From: JAMQPK01 sp963782595
GTDB lineage: Bacteria > Acidobacteriota > Vicinamibacteria > Vicinamibacterales > JAMQPK01
Length of the DNA stretch: 64,000 nt
Direction of reading: 5' to 3'
Assembly: GCA_963782595.1 (NCBI GenBank)
Contig: CAWAKJ010000005.1
Coordinates: 620,001 to 684,000, forward strand
The notes beneath the pieces were generated by a model, which worked only from the letters and a program-made list of their open reading frames with translations, made no database searches and was not told the origin of the DNA. Positions 9,541 through 18,652 of the stretch are shown here, one piece after another. The first letter of the stretch is position 1. The number at the start of each line of letters is the position of its first letter. The position numbers and the translations under genes are program-made.

Positions 9541-10869
9541 ATGGTGATTACGAAGCTAAAGTTGCCCCGCCGAACGTTCCTTCGTGGCGTGGGCGCAACG
9601 ATGGCGCTGCCGTTGCTCGATGCGATGGTACCGGCCATGCGGGCCGCGGCACCGGCGGCACACCGATTCGCGCCGATCTATTTCGGCAACGGCGCGAACA
9701 TGTTCGAGTGGACGCCTGCCGCCGACGGCGTGGGATTCGAGCTCTCGCCGACCCTGATGCCCCTCGAGCCCTTCCGTAACCGGACAACGGTCTTCACGGG
9801 ACTCGACAACTATCCCGCCACCGACCAGGGCGATGTCGGAGGCCAGCATCCCCGCGCGGCACCGGCCTTCATGAGCTGCATGCATCCAAAGCAGACCGAA
9901 GGCTCCGATGTGGAGGCGGGAACGACCATCGATCAGATCATTGCCGAAAAGATCTGCCGCACCACGAAGCTGCCGTCGCTCGAAGTCTCGGTCGACCGCA
10001 ACGACGTCGTTGGTGCGTGCGATCACGGCTATGCCTGCGCGTACATGAACTCGTTGTCGTGGAAGACGCCGACGACCCCGCTGCCCATGGAAACGAACCC
10101 GCGCTTCGTCTTCGAGCGGCTGTTCGGCATCGGCGCCACTCCTGAAGAGCGGCTGGCTCGCGTCAACGAGGATCGCAGCATCCTGGACGGCCTCACGCAA
10201 CAGATCTCGAAAATCAATGGCCGGCTCGGACCGCGCGACCGCACCAAACTGGGTGAATACTTCGACGCGGTGCGCGATCTCGAGCAGCGCATCGCCAAGG
10301 TCGAATCGTACAACAGCGATTTCGCGGTGCCCGATCAGCCGGTTGGTGTGCCGCCGACCTTCAAGGAATACGTCGAGCTGATGTTCGATCTTCAGGTGCT
10401 GGCGTTCCAGGCCGATATCACCCGCGTCAGCACGTTCATGATGTGCCGGGAAAATATCAATCGCTCGTATCCGGAGATCGGTCTGCCCGAGGCGCATCAC
10501 TCGATGTCGCATCATGGCAACAATCCGGAGAAGATGAAGAACTTCGCGAAGCTGAACACGTATCACGTCGAGACGCTGACGTATTTCCTGAAGAAGCTGG
10601 ACTCGATTCAGGACGGCGATGGCACCCTGCTGGATCACACGATCGTGATGTACGGCGGCGGCATGAGCGACGGCAACGTGCACAACAACTACAGTGTGCC
10701 GGTGTTGCTGGCGGGCGGGCGAGATCTGCAGCTCAAGGGGAACCGCCACGTGAAGTACCCGAAGGGCACGCCGCTCGCGAACCTCATGCTGGGCGTGATG
10801 GATCGATTCGGCGTGAACGAGGAGAAGTTCGGTGACAGCACGGCAGAGATCGACCTTCTGACGGTGTAG
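9541..10869 (+). CDS. DUF1552 domain-containing protein, Tat-exported
   Basis: A 442-residue protein with a twin-arginine signal (PRRTFLRGVGATMALPLLDAM), followed by a DUF1552 body related to the alkaline-phosphatase/sulfatase-like DUF1501 group. Characteristic parts include 'FAPIYFGNGANMFEWTP', 'HPRAAPAFMSC', a helical middle (ISKINGRLGPRDRTKLGEYF) and the C-terminal 'LLDHTIVMYGGGMSDGNVH'. It is co-transcribed with the DUF1592 cytochrome gene (15-bp gap, GGAGG before the start). DUF1552 proteins nearly always travel with DUF1592 proteins, so they probably act on the same periplasmic process, but the reaction is unknown. A terminator follows at 10916-10956. Confidence 0.92.
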   Translation: MVITKLKLPRRTFLRGVGATMALPLLDAMVPAMRAAAPAAHRFAPIYFGNGANMFEWTPAADGVGFELSPTLMPLEPFRNRTTVFTGLDNYPATDQGDVGGQHPRAAPAFMSCMHPKQTEGSDVEAGTTIDQIIAEKICRTTKLPSLEVSVDRNDVVGACDHGYACAYMNSLSWKTPTTPLPMETNPRFVFERLFGIGATPEERLARVNEDRSILDGLTQQISKINGRLGPRDRTKLGEYFDAVRDLEQRIAKVESYNSDFAVPDQPVGVPPTFKEYVELMFDLQVLAFQADITRVSTFMMCRENINRSYPEIGLPEAHHSMSHHGNNPEKMKNFAKLNTYHVETLTYFLKKLDSIQDGDGTLLDHTIVMYGGGMSDGNVHNNYSVPVLLAGGRDLQLKGNRHVKYPKGTPLANLMLGVMDRFGVNEEKFGDSTAEIDLLTV

Positions 10870-10877
10870 GAAACTAT

Positions 10878-10908
10878 CTAGGGATTAGGGACTAGGGATT
10901 AGGATTAG
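10878..10908. repeat. GGGATTA/GGGACTA heptamer repeat
   Basis: Four units of a TAGGGAT-type heptamer between the DUF1552 stop and the terminator. Confidence 0.75.
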
Positions 10909-10915
10909 CACTGAG

Positions 10916-10956
10916 GGACGTTGTGGCCGGCATGCGGACCACAACGTCCTTTTTTT
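10916..10956 (+). terminator. Strong intrinsic terminator
   Basis: An 11-bp perfect stem (GGACGTTGTGG / CCACAACGTCC) with a 12-nt loop is followed by seven T residues. It ends the DUF1592-DUF1552 transcript before the convergent xyl operon. Confidence 0.9.
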
Positions 10957-10960
10957 GCGG

Positions 10961-11107
10961 GTCGGCATCGCAACGCTGCGGGAACCTCGCCAATGAGGAG
11001 GCTGGATCTGTCTGCAAGCGGCCGTGTTCGTGCACCGTAAGTTCCGGCCGCGGCGCAGACAGGTCCAGCCTCCTCGTTGGCGAAGCTCCGTAGGGTTGCG
11101 ATGCGAC
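10961..11107 (+). repeat. Nested palindrome element copy 1 (GGATCTGTCTGC arm type)
   Basis: A 147-bp imperfect inverted repeat with about 55-bp arms that pair almost throughout. Its centre carries the invariant core CGTGTTCGTGCACCGT followed by a TTCCGG half. It sits between two convergent genes. The other copies are at 30519, 31907, 32109, 36255, 39584, 47887, 55624 and 63626. Confidence 0.85.
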
Positions 11108-11130
11108 TTTCGCGCCCTAAGTCGCTCGCG

Positions 11131-12390
11131 TCATGTCCGATACGCCTGCCGCCCAACACCCTGAACCGGAATCCCCTGCGACTTGAGCACCTCGTGCTGC
11201 AGCGCATACATCGCCGCCGCCGCCGCATCGATGTGCCTGACGAACGCAACCGAGCCCGCGAGAATCGGTTTCAATTTCTCGCGCTCCTGAATGCGCGCCT
11301 TCGGGTACTCGTGCTCGACCACCAGATTCGTCCTGGCGATGTCGAGCGGCAGCAGTTCGCGAGCGGCCAGCTGATGGTCGAACCAGTCCACCGTGCGGTT
11401 TTGCAGATACGCCAGCGGATCGTGGCGCGCCGTACCCGGCAGCTCGTGTTCGGCGAGCACAATCTGCTTTTTCCAGGCGTTGAGGTGATCTGCCGGCGAC
11501 GGCGACGGCTTGCCGTTGATCCAGTCGCCGCGCCCCAGCGTCTGACCGCCGGAACCCCATGCAGTGACCCCTCTGGTATCGACGACCTGTCCTTTCACGT
11601 GGAAGCCGCCGATGAGGAACGCATACCCCTCTTCCTTCAGATACTGGAAGATCGACCGCGTGTCCTGCCCCATGAGGATTGCGTGTGAGGGGTCGTAATG
11701 AATCCGGAATTGATCGCCCACCCCATGTTTTTCGCAGATGCGGTGAAGCGCGATCCACACCGCGGGCGTGTAGGCGATGTTGTTGTGCCAGTTGTCGGAA
11801 ACCGTCCAGCCCGGCATCGGGCACTGCTCGACGCGATACGAGAGACCCCGCTCCTTCGCGGCACGAAGGAGCGGGATGAACTGCTCCTCGAAATCGAGGA
11901 GGTTCTCGTCCATGCTGTGTTTCTGGTTGCGGCCGACGAACCCGCACACGGCGTCGACGCCCAGCAGGGCGGCCGTATCGAAGACGCGCTGCATGAAGGC
12001 GTGTTTCTTCGCCCGCACGGCAGGGTCGAAGTGCAACATGTCGTCGAAATAGCCGATGTCGGAGATGCCGATGCCGGTCGCGGCCATGGCTGCCTGTACG
12101 CGGCGCGCGCGCACCTTGTCGAAGGGCTTTCGCAGATCGAGCGTGTTGGCAACCGGATCGAGCATCGCTTCGGGCGGGACGTCCGCTTCGCTCGGATGGA
12201 GCGCCGCAGAGAGCTGGATGGAATCAAGGCCGAGCTCGCGGGCGAACGCCAGCCAATCTTCGATGGCGAGATCGGGATCGCCATCACGCTTGTCGCGGGG
12301 AGTCAGCTCCTGTAGTGCCGCGGTCAGCATGCCGACCTTCATCAACTTCGGTTCGAACGGTTTGCTCATAGCAGTTGTGGGTTCGCTCAT
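11131..12390 (-). CDS. Sugar phosphate isomerase/epimerase (xylose-isomerase-like TIM barrel)
   Basis: About 419 residues, from the AP endonuclease 2/xylose-isomerase-like TIM-barrel family. Likely metal-binding positions fall in 'YRVEQCP' (Glu), 'IHYDPSHAILMGQD' (Asp/His), 'IGGFHVKG' (His) and 'VVEHEYP' (Glu), the standard four-strand arrangement. It is the third gene of the xylB-xylA operon, starting about 10 bp past the xylA stop at 12401. The start is uncertain: ATG at 12390 and ATG at 12369 lie in a short duplicated context (ACAACTGYTATGAGC), and an ATG at 12414 would overlap xylA. No clear Shine-Dalgarno is seen, so translation probably depends on xylA. It may epimerise a related pentose or sugar acid; the exact substrate is unknown. 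Confidence 0.85.
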   Translation of the reverse strand: MSEPTTAMSKPFEPKLMKVGMLTAALQELTPRDKRDGDPDLAIEDWLAFARELGLDSIQLSAALHPSEADVPPEAMLDPVANTLDLRKPFDKVRARRVQAAMAATGIGISDIGYFDDMLHFDPAVRAKKHAFMQRVFDTAALLGVDAVCGFVGRNQKHSMDENLLDFEEQFIPLLRAAKERGLSYRVEQCPMPGWTVSDNWHNNIAYTPAVWIALHRICEKHGVGDQFRIHYDPSHAILMGQDTRSIFQYLKEEGYAFLIGGFHVKGQVVDTRGVTAWGSGGQTLGRGDWINGKPSPSPADHLNAWKKQIVLAEHELPGTARHDPLAYLQNRTVDWFDHQLAARELLPLDIARTNLVVEHEYPKARIQEREKLKPILAGSVAFVRHIDAAAAAMYALQHEVLKSQGIPVQGVGRQAYRT

Positions 12391-12400
12391 AACAGTTGTA

Positions 12401-13534
12401 TCACCGGGCGCCAAGCAGCACCTCCATCGTCAGTTGGTCGAGTCGCTCGTAGGCCAGCCCCTTGGCCGCCATTGCCGCCCGATCGAAGCTCTGACCCAGT
12501 AGCGTATCGCGCGAGGGGAGTGGTTGATTCGAGCCGGCCTCGCGCAGCAATGCCTGGATCTCGACGTCAGTGTTCCACCGCTCACCCCGTTCTTTCAGAA
12601 TGAGATAGGTTCGCATGCACCCGCTCGCGAACTCGCGGACGCCATCGTAATCCTCTGTCCGGTATGCGTGCGCGTCGAAATGACGCGGACCATCGTACTG
12701 GACGTCTTCCAGAAACTTTACCAGCCAGAAGGCGCTTTTCGGATTCGCGGAACCGAAGCGAAAGTCCTGATCGTATCGGCCCGAGACCTGGTCGTTCAGA
12801 TCGATGTGAAAGAGCTTCCCGGCCTCCCAGGCCTGGGCGACAGCGTGCAGGAAGTTGAGCCCCGCCATCTGCTCGTGCGCGACTTCCGGGTTGACGCCGA
12901 CCATGTCGGGGTGATCGAGCGTGGGAATGAATCCCAGGTAGTTGCCGGTCGTCGCCATGTAGATATCGCCACGCGGCTCGTTGGGCTTGGCCTCGAGCGC
13001 GAACCGGAAACCGTAGCCGCGATCGATGGAATACTGGCACAGATAGTTCACCGCCTCGCGCAAACGCTTTACGGCCTCATCCGGGCGCCGGCACGCATCC
13101 GTTTCGGTGCCCTCACGCCCGCCCCACAGCACGAAGATCTCCGCACCCAGCTCGGCGCCGAGATCCATCGCCCGTAGCGTCTTCTGCACCGCATACGCCC
13201 GCACGCGCGGATCGTTCGAGGTGAACGCCCCGTCGCGAAAGACCGGGTCGTAGAACAGATTCACCGTCGCCATCGGCACGACGATCCCATGCCGCTCGCA
13301 CGCGGTCTTGAAGTCCTTCACGATGCGATCGCGCTCGGAGGCCGAGGCATCGATGGGGACGAGATCGTTGTCGTGGAGATTGACGCCCCAGGCGCCGACC
13401 TCGGCGAGAAGGGCGACCGCATCGGGTGGCGCAAGCGGCGGCCGTACGACATCGCCAAACGGGTCGCGTCCGCGATTGCCGACGGTCCAGAGTCCGAATG
13501 AGAACTTGTGTTCAGGGCGTGGAGTGTAGGGCAT
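12401..13534 (-). CDS. xylA: Xylose isomerase
   Basis: A 377-residue class I (actinobacterial-type) xylose isomerase converting D-xylose to D-xylulose in the cytoplasm. Family motifs are present: 'FSFGLWTVGNRGRDPFG', 'VNLHDNDLVP' with the ring-opening His, 'FVLWGGREG', 'FALEAKPNEPRGDIY' with the metal-binding Glu and catalytic Lys, 'GVNPEVAHEQMAGL', and 'FHIDLND' with metal-binding Asp residues. The ATG at 13534 lies inside the end of xylB (23-bp overlap), so the genes are translationally coupled in the order xylB-xylA-TIM barrel isomerase. No xylose-responsive regulator or sugar transporter gene is next to the operon. Confidence 0.96.
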   Translation of the reverse strand: MPYTPRPEHKFSFGLWTVGNRGRDPFGDVVRPPLAPPDAVALLAEVGAWGVNLHDNDLVPIDASASERDRIVKDFKTACERHGIVVPMATVNLFYDPVFRDGAFTSNDPRVRAYAVQKTLRAMDLGAELGAEIFVLWGGREGTETDACRRPDEAVKRLREAVNYLCQYSIDRGYGFRFALEAKPNEPRGDIYMATTGNYLGFIPTLDHPDMVGVNPEVAHEQMAGLNFLHAVAQAWEAGKLFHIDLNDQVSGRYDQDFRFGSANPKSAFWLVKFLEDVQYDGPRHFDAHAYRTEDYDGVREFASGCMRTYLILKERGERWNTDVEIQALLREAGSNQPLPSRDTLLGQSFDRAAMAAKGLAYERLDQLTMEVLLGAR

Positions 13535-15035
13535 GGTGGTCTCTGCCGGCTATTGCGCGCAGCGCCGGGTATACGCGCCGGTACACGTCGTAGCACTCGT
13601 TCATCTTCGCGACCGTGACGGCGCTTGGTGACGCGGCGATCGAACTGCGTACCAGACGATCGCACGCTTCGTCCACGCCTGGCCAGAGTCCGACGCCGAC
13701 GCCGGCGACGAGCGCGGCGCCGTATGCCGCGCCTTCGTCCGCGTGCACGGTCTCGACCGGCTGTCCGAACACGTTCGCCTGGATCTCGCGCCACAGCGGC
13801 GAGCGCGCTCCGCCGCCGCCCAGCCGCACGCGCTGAACGGGTACTCGGAGCTCATTGAAAATGGTGAACGAGTCGCGAAGGCTGAACGCCACGCCTTCGA
13901 GCACGGCGCGGGTAATGTGACCGCGCGTGTGATTGGCCGCGAGACCGACGAGGGCGCCGCGAACGCTGGGATCGAGATGTGGGGTTCGCTCGCCCATCAG
14001 GAACGGCGCCCACAGGACGCCGTCTGCGCCGGGTTCGATGGCCGCCGCTTCGCGCGTCATCACCTCGTACGCGGCGTCATGACGATCTGCCAATCCAAAC
14101 TGCTCGCGCAGCCAGCGCAGCGAGAGACCCGCAGCCTGCGTCACACCCATCACGTGCCAGCGGCCGGGAATCGCGTGACAGAACGTGTGAAGGCGTCCCC
14201 CCGGATCGAGCGCCGGCCGATCTGTCGCGGCAAAGACAACCCCCGAGGTACCAATCGTGACGCTGACCGCGCCCGGCCGGGTGATTCCCATCCCGACCGC
14301 CCCGGCCGCCTGGTCGCCGGCGCCGGCCACAATCGGCGTGCCTTCCGGAATGCCCGTTTCTGCCGCCGCTTTCGACGAGATACGCGCGCTGACTTCTGGT
14401 GATTCGAACAGCCGGGGAAGGAGAGAGGCGTCAAGTCCCGCCGCATCGACAATCTCCTGCGACCAGCGTCTGTTGGCGACGTCGAGCATCAGCGTGCCGG
14501 ACGCGTCGGCGACGTCGGTCGCATACTCGCCGCTGAGCCGCAATCGCACGAAGTCCTTCGGTAGCAGCACGCGGCGGACGCGCCGCCAGGCATCGGGTTC
14601 GTGTGTGCGCACCCAGAGAAGCTTTGGCAGAGTGAAATTGGTGAGCGCCGGATTCGATGCGAGCTCGAGGAGGCGTGCGGCCCCAATCGTTTCGGTCAGC
14701 CATCGGCATTCGACTTCCGTGCGTTGATCGCACCAGATGATGGCCGGTCGAACGACCGCGCCCGCTTCGTCCAGAAGCACGGCGCCATGCATCTGACCCG
14801 ACAGGCCGATCGCGCGAACAGACGAGGGTTCCGCGCCGCCTTTCACGAGCGCCTCGCGTATGGCCTCGCGGCTGGCGCGCCACCAGTCTTCGGGCTCCTG
14901 CTCGGCCCAGGCTGTACGCGGCGATGCGAACGGCGCATGAGCCACCGTTGCGGATGCTGAGACGTGTCCGTCTTCGCCGACGATGACGATGCGCGAACCG
15001 CCGGTGCCGACGTCGATGCCGATGACGAGATCCAT
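13512..15035 (-). CDS. xylB: Xylulokinase
   Basis: A 507-residue FGGY-family carbohydrate kinase phosphorylating D-xylulose to xylulose 5-phosphate for the pentose phosphate pathway. The ATP-binding start 'MDLVIGIDVGTGGSRIVIV', the substrate loop 'AIGLSGQMHGAVLLD', the second phosphate motif 'VAGAGDQAAGAVGMG' and the adenosine motif 'RVRLGGGGARSPLWREI' are all visible. The ATG at 15035 is chosen because the family starts at this point; the frame is open to 15107 but that overlaps the divergent cytochrome gene start at 15099. First gene of the minus-strand xyl operon, with the promoter presumably in the 63 bp between 15036 and 15098. Confidence 0.95.
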   Translation of the reverse strand: MDLVIGIDVGTGGSRIVIVGEDGHVSASATVAHAPFASPRTAWAEQEPEDWWRASREAIREALVKGGAEPSSVRAIGLSGQMHGAVLLDEAGAVVRPAIIWCDQRTEVECRWLTETIGAARLLELASNPALTNFTLPKLLWVRTHEPDAWRRVRRVLLPKDFVRLRLSGEYATDVADASGTLMLDVANRRWSQEIVDAAGLDASLLPRLFESPEVSARISSKAAAETGIPEGTPIVAGAGDQAAGAVGMGITRPGAVSVTIGTSGVVFAATDRPALDPGGRLHTFCHAIPGRWHVMGVTQAAGLSLRWLREQFGLADRHDAAYEVMTREAAAIEPGADGVLWAPFLMGERTPHLDPSVRGALVGLAANHTRGHITRAVLEGVAFSLRDSFTIFNELRVPVQRVRLGGGGARSPLWREIQANVFGQPVETVHADEGAAYGAALVAGVGVGLWPGVDEACDRLVRSSIAASPSAVTVAKMNECYDVYRRVYPALRAIAGRDHHALHSTP

Positions 15036-15098
15036 TGCCAGTGTGCGTGGAGTTCTGCTACGCTCGGCGCAAAGTTTAATCGATAATCGAGCGAAATT

Positions 15099-15962
15099 AT
15101 GCGTCACGTCCGAACCTCGACTCTCATTCTTGCGGCTGCGGTTGCGGCCGCGTGCGCGTATGCGTCTGCCGTTCTAGAGGGGCAGGGTCGTGGTGCGGCA
15201 AGTCCTGCGTCGAAGCCGCCGCCTGCAACCGTCACCCCGCAGTCCTATCCTCCTGAACAAATTCAGGCCGGCGAGACCCGTTTCGTTGGTCAATGCGGCT
15301 TTTGTCACGGGCGCGACGCCGGAGGTGGAGAATCGGGGCCTGATCTGATCCGATCGGCACTCGTGGCCCAGGACGTGCGCGGCGACAAGATCGGACCCGT
15401 CATCCGCGAAGGGCGCCCCGACAAGGGCATGCCTGGATCGAATCTGAGCGCTGCCGATATCGCCGCGATCGTGGCGTTCATCCATGATGCAAAGACGAAG
15501 GCCGAGTCTGAAGGCGGAGGCCGGCGTGCGGTCGACGTCGCAGACCTCCAGACGGGCAATGCCGAGGCGGGGAAGCGCTATTTCAACGGCGCCGGCGGGT
15601 GCGCGAAGTGCCACTCGCTAGCGAGCGGCGACTTCGCAAAGATCGGCGCGCGGTACGAAGGGCTTGTGCTGCTGCATCGCCTGCTCTATCCCGGGTCGGG
15701 CGCTCGTGGCTCTGGACCGGCTCCAGCGAGACCGATGGCGACCATCACGACGCGTGATGGTCAGGTCGTCAGCGGCAAGCTGATGGCCCTCGATGAGTTC
15801 ACGGTTCTCGTGACCGACGCCAACGGCTGGTCGCGCTCGTGGCCCGTCAAGCAGGTGCGCATCTCTGTTGACGACCCGCTTCAGGCGCACGTTGATCAAC
15901 TCAACAAGTACACCGACAAAGACATGCACGACGTCTTTGCGTACCTGCAGTCGCTGAAATAG
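15099..15962 (+). CDS. Di-heme c-type cytochrome, periplasmic
   Basis: A 287-residue exported protein with a signal peptide and two CXXCH heme sites: CGFCH near residue 66 and CAKCH near residue 168. The first domain has a probable Met ligand in 'DKGMPGSNL'. The segment between the second heme and the C-terminus (ATITTRDGQVVSGKLMALDEF) forms a small beta module often seen in acidobacterial cytochromes. It is 15 bp upstream of the PQQ dehydrogenase gene, so it probably accepts electrons from that enzyme and passes them to the respiratory chain. The start lies close to the divergent xylB start, implying overlapping promoters. Confidence 0.9.
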   Translation: MRHVRTSTLILAAAVAAACAYASAVLEGQGRGAASPASKPPPATVTPQSYPPEQIQAGETRFVGQCGFCHGRDAGGGESGPDLIRSALVAQDVRGDKIGPVIREGRPDKGMPGSNLSAADIAAIVAFIHDAKTKAESEGGGRRAVDVADLQTGNAEAGKRYFNGAGGCAKCHSLASGDFAKIGARYEGLVLLHRLLYPGSGARGSGPAPARPMATITTRDGQVVSGKLMALDEFTVLVTDANGWSRSWPVKQVRISVDDPLQAHVDQLNKYTDKDMHDVFAYLQSLK

Positions 15963-15977
15963 GCCAGGTTGCCCAAC

Positions 15978-17546
15978 ATGACCACACGCGACGATCGCCT
16001 TCGTTTCTGGGCCGCACCCGTTCTCATGGCCATCGGCCTCGTTGCCGCAGCGGCGGCTCAAAGTGTCGATCCGGCAATGCTCCTGAAGCCGCCGGTCGAT
16101 AGCTGGCTCACCTATCACGGCGACTATACGGGGCAACGGCACACGAAGCTCTCGAAGATTACGCCCGAGAACGTCCATCAACTGACGCTCGCGTGGGCCT
16201 TTCAAACGGGACAGACGCAGTCGCTCAAGATGAGCCCGGTGCTCGCGAACGGCGTCATCTATCTGACGACGCCGGACAATGTCTGGGCGATCGACGCGCG
16301 ATCGGCGCGTCAGCTCTGGCGCTACACGCATCCGCAGAACGACGCGTTCCACATCGGGCAGCGCGGTGTGGCGGTATACAAGGATCTCGTGTACTTCACA
16401 ACGCCCGACGCGCATCTCGTCGGCCTGGACGCACGTGACGGCAAGGTGAGGCACGACATCGTGATTGCCGATGCGAAGCGTGGGTTCTGGTCGACCAACG
16501 CGCCGCTCGTCATCCGCAATCACATGATCGTCGGCGTGGCGGGAGACTTCGACAATCTGCCTGGCACTCTGAAGTCGTTCGATCCCGACACGGGCAAGTT
16601 GCAGTGGACGTTCTATAGCACGCCGCCTCCCGGCACGCCCGACTCGATCGCCGGCGGCGCGACCGGTGGTCAGATGTGGATGACGGGGACCTACGATCCC
16701 GAGCTGAACCTTTTATATGTAGGCACTGGCAATCCCACGCCGGTGCTGAACGGCGAAGCCCGCCCGGGAGACAACAAGTGGACCGGCTCGATCCTGGCGA
16801 TCAATCCCGACACCGGCAAACTGGTGTGGGGCTTCCAGGCGTCGCCGCACGACACGCACGACTGGGATGCGGCCGAGGTGCCCGTTCTCGTGGACGCCGA
16901 CTTCAACGGTGCGCCGCGCAAGCTGCTGCTGCAGGCCTCGCGCAACGGGTATTACTTCACGCTCGATCGCACCAATGGCAAGGCCCTCGTCACCAAGCCG
17001 TTCGCGACCGTCAACTGGGCCAAAGAGATCGATAAGGATGGACGTCCGATTCCGAACCCCGATAAAGAGCCGAAGCGCGATGGGCGTCTGGTGGCGCCGA
17101 ATGAGGCGGGCGCGACCAACTACCGGTCGCCGAGCTTTGATCCGGCGACGGGTCAGCTCATCGTCAGCGCTGTGGACGCCTGGGGGATTTACTTCTTCAA
17201 GAAAGAGCATGGCGCGTACGGGTGGGCCGGCGCGAACTCGAGCGTGTACTCGAGAGCTGCGCTCCGCGCGATTGACTACAAGACCGGCGAGATCAAGTGG
17301 AGCCACGACATCGGGGAAGGCGCCGGCGCCGCGGGTGTGTTGACCACGGCAACCGGCCTGACTTTCTCGGGCGATAACAACAACAACGCGCTGGCGCTTC
17401 GCACGAGCGACGGCTCAACGTTGTGGCATTCCACAATCGGCCGCGTTGGAAACGGTCCGATCACCTACGAGCTCGACGGGCGGCAGTACATCCTGTTTGG
17501 CGGTGGCAGCACGTTGTTCGCCTTCGCCCTGCCCGAGCCGCGCTGA
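15978..17546 (+). CDS. PQQ-dependent dehydrogenase (quinoprotein beta-propeller)
   Basis: A 522-residue secreted eight-bladed propeller enzyme of the methanol/alcohol/glucose dehydrogenase family. A signal peptide (PVLMAIGLVAAAAAQS) is followed by the typical 'WLTYHGDYTGQRHTKLSKI', Trp-docking repeats ('VWAIDARSARQLWRY', 'LAINPDTGKLVWGFQ') and the active-site region 'SPHDTHDWDAAEVPVL' with the Asp expected for the catalytic base. ATG at 15978 is preferred over a TTG at 15969 because it has a better-spaced CCAGG. The adjacent-cysteine disulfide typical of many alcohol dehydrogenases is absent. It is coupled to the upstream di-heme cytochrome. Substrate alcohol or sugar unknown. Confidence 0.92.
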   Translation: MTTRDDRLRFWAAPVLMAIGLVAAAAAQSVDPAMLLKPPVDSWLTYHGDYTGQRHTKLSKITPENVHQLTLAWAFQTGQTQSLKMSPVLANGVIYLTTPDNVWAIDARSARQLWRYTHPQNDAFHIGQRGVAVYKDLVYFTTPDAHLVGLDARDGKVRHDIVIADAKRGFWSTNAPLVIRNHMIVGVAGDFDNLPGTLKSFDPDTGKLQWTFYSTPPPGTPDSIAGGATGGQMWMTGTYDPELNLLYVGTGNPTPVLNGEARPGDNKWTGSILAINPDTGKLVWGFQASPHDTHDWDAAEVPVLVDADFNGAPRKLLLQASRNGYYFTLDRTNGKALVTKPFATVNWAKEIDKDGRPIPNPDKEPKRDGRLVAPNEAGATNYRSPSFDPATGQLIVSAVDAWGIYFFKKEHGAYGWAGANSSVYSRAALRAIDYKTGEIKWSHDIGEGAGAAGVLTTATGLTFSGDNNNNALALRTSDGSTLWHSTIGRVGNGPITYELDGRQYILFGGGSTLFAFALPEPR

Positions 17547-17557
17547 GTAAGAAACGC

Positions 17558-18463
17558 CTACTTAGTCGCGCTCAACTCCCCATAAAGCTGACCGACGAAG
17601 CGATCGCCGGTCGTGCCGACGGCGATCACTTTCGGATCGTAATCCGCTGTCGGCTTTGCCGCCGTCACCTGGTCGATCGTCATGCCCTTCTTTACCATCG
17701 GCGCAATCTTGTCGCGAAGGCTCATGGCCAGGTCGCGATGCGCCGCAACCGCGGTCCTATCGACGACGGCGCCGTGTCCTGGGAGGATCCGGGTGGCCGG
17801 CCCGGAGAGCTCGATGATCTTGTTCAGTCCTGCCAGCATGCCGCTCAACGTTCCGCCGTTCGCCCGGTCGATGTTCGGGTAGCCCATCGATCGATAGAAG
17901 TCGCCGGTCATGATGACGTCGGCGTTGACGAACTTGACCAGCGTGTCGCCGTCGGTGTGGGCGGATGGAATCGGCACAAGCTGCACTTGCTCGCCGTTCA
18001 TGTGAAAGGTCATCGGCGCGTCGTAGGTCAGCCGCGGCAGTGCTGCCGGTGGTGCCGGCGTGCCGGGCGCTCCGGTCGCAGTGGGGCCCGGCTTTTCGAG
18101 CCGCGCGCGCAACTGCGGGCGCGCGATAATCGTGACGCCCATGGCTCCCAGATTCGCGTTGCCGCCAGTGTGGTCGCCGTGCAAGTGCGTGTTAATGAGG
18201 AACCGGATGGGTCCAGGATTGATGGCCTTGATGGCGGCCACGATTTTCTCGGTGAGCGGTGCGAACTGGCTGTCCACCATCAGCACACCGTCGGGGCCGG
18301 CGAGCACACCGATGGCGCCACCCTGTCCCTCGAGCATGAAGAGATTGCCGGCCAGCTTCGTCGTCTTGATCTCGACCTTGGTGAAGTCCTGCTGCGCAGA
18401 AGCGGCGGCTGCGAACGCGATCGACAGGCAAAGTGCAACGAACGGGCGTCGTGCGGTCTTCAT
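17558..18463 (-). CDS. Secreted MBL-fold metallo-hydrolase
   Basis: A 301-residue exported metallo-beta-lactamase-fold hydrolase. ATG at 18463 follows an excellent AAGGAGG and starts a signal peptide (MKTARRPFVALCLSIAFAAAASAQ). The zinc-binding motif is 'THLHGDHTGGN' (HxHxDH), with a downstream His in 'IPSAHTDGD' and 'LPGHGAVVDR'. The layout 'GVLAGPDGVLMVDSQFAPL' is typical of the SoxH/cyclase-like periplasmic group rather than true beta-lactamases. It converges with the PQQ dehydrogenase gene (11-bp gap). Substrate unknown. Confidence 0.9.
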   Translation of the reverse strand: MKTARRPFVALCLSIAFAAAASAQQDFTKVEIKTTKLAGNLFMLEGQGGAIGVLAGPDGVLMVDSQFAPLTEKIVAAIKAINPGPIRFLINTHLHGDHTGGNANLGAMGVTIIARPQLRARLEKPGPTATGAPGTPAPPAALPRLTYDAPMTFHMNGEQVQLVPIPSAHTDGDTLVKFVNADVIMTGDFYRSMGYPNIDRANGGTLSGMLAGLNKIIELSGPATRILPGHGAVVDRTAVAAHRDLAMSLRDKIAPMVKKGMTIDQVTAAKPTADYDPKVIAVGTTGDRFVGQLYGELSATK

Positions 18464-18652
18464 GGCGTTCCTCCTTCTGGAAGGCAGCATATTAGCTGAA
18501 GCGTGCGCCGAGTGAGGCAGCATTTGCGTACTCCGGACTTCAGGCGCGATCAAAAACTGCCATCCGCTGGTTCGCATTTGTTGTTTTCGCTCGACGACGA
18601 TGCTACCGTCGTCCCTGCCTCAAGTGGCATGCTTTCCGCAGAGCCGACGGGC

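Noticed and set aside
10961..11107. Insertion sequence
   Set aside because: No transposase frame inside and none in the window; at most a non-autonomous MITE.
17558..18463. True beta-lactamase resistance gene
   Set aside because: The HxHxDH motif is shared by the whole MBL fold, and the sequence pattern is of the SoxH/cyclase-like group; there is no evidence for lactam hydrolysis.
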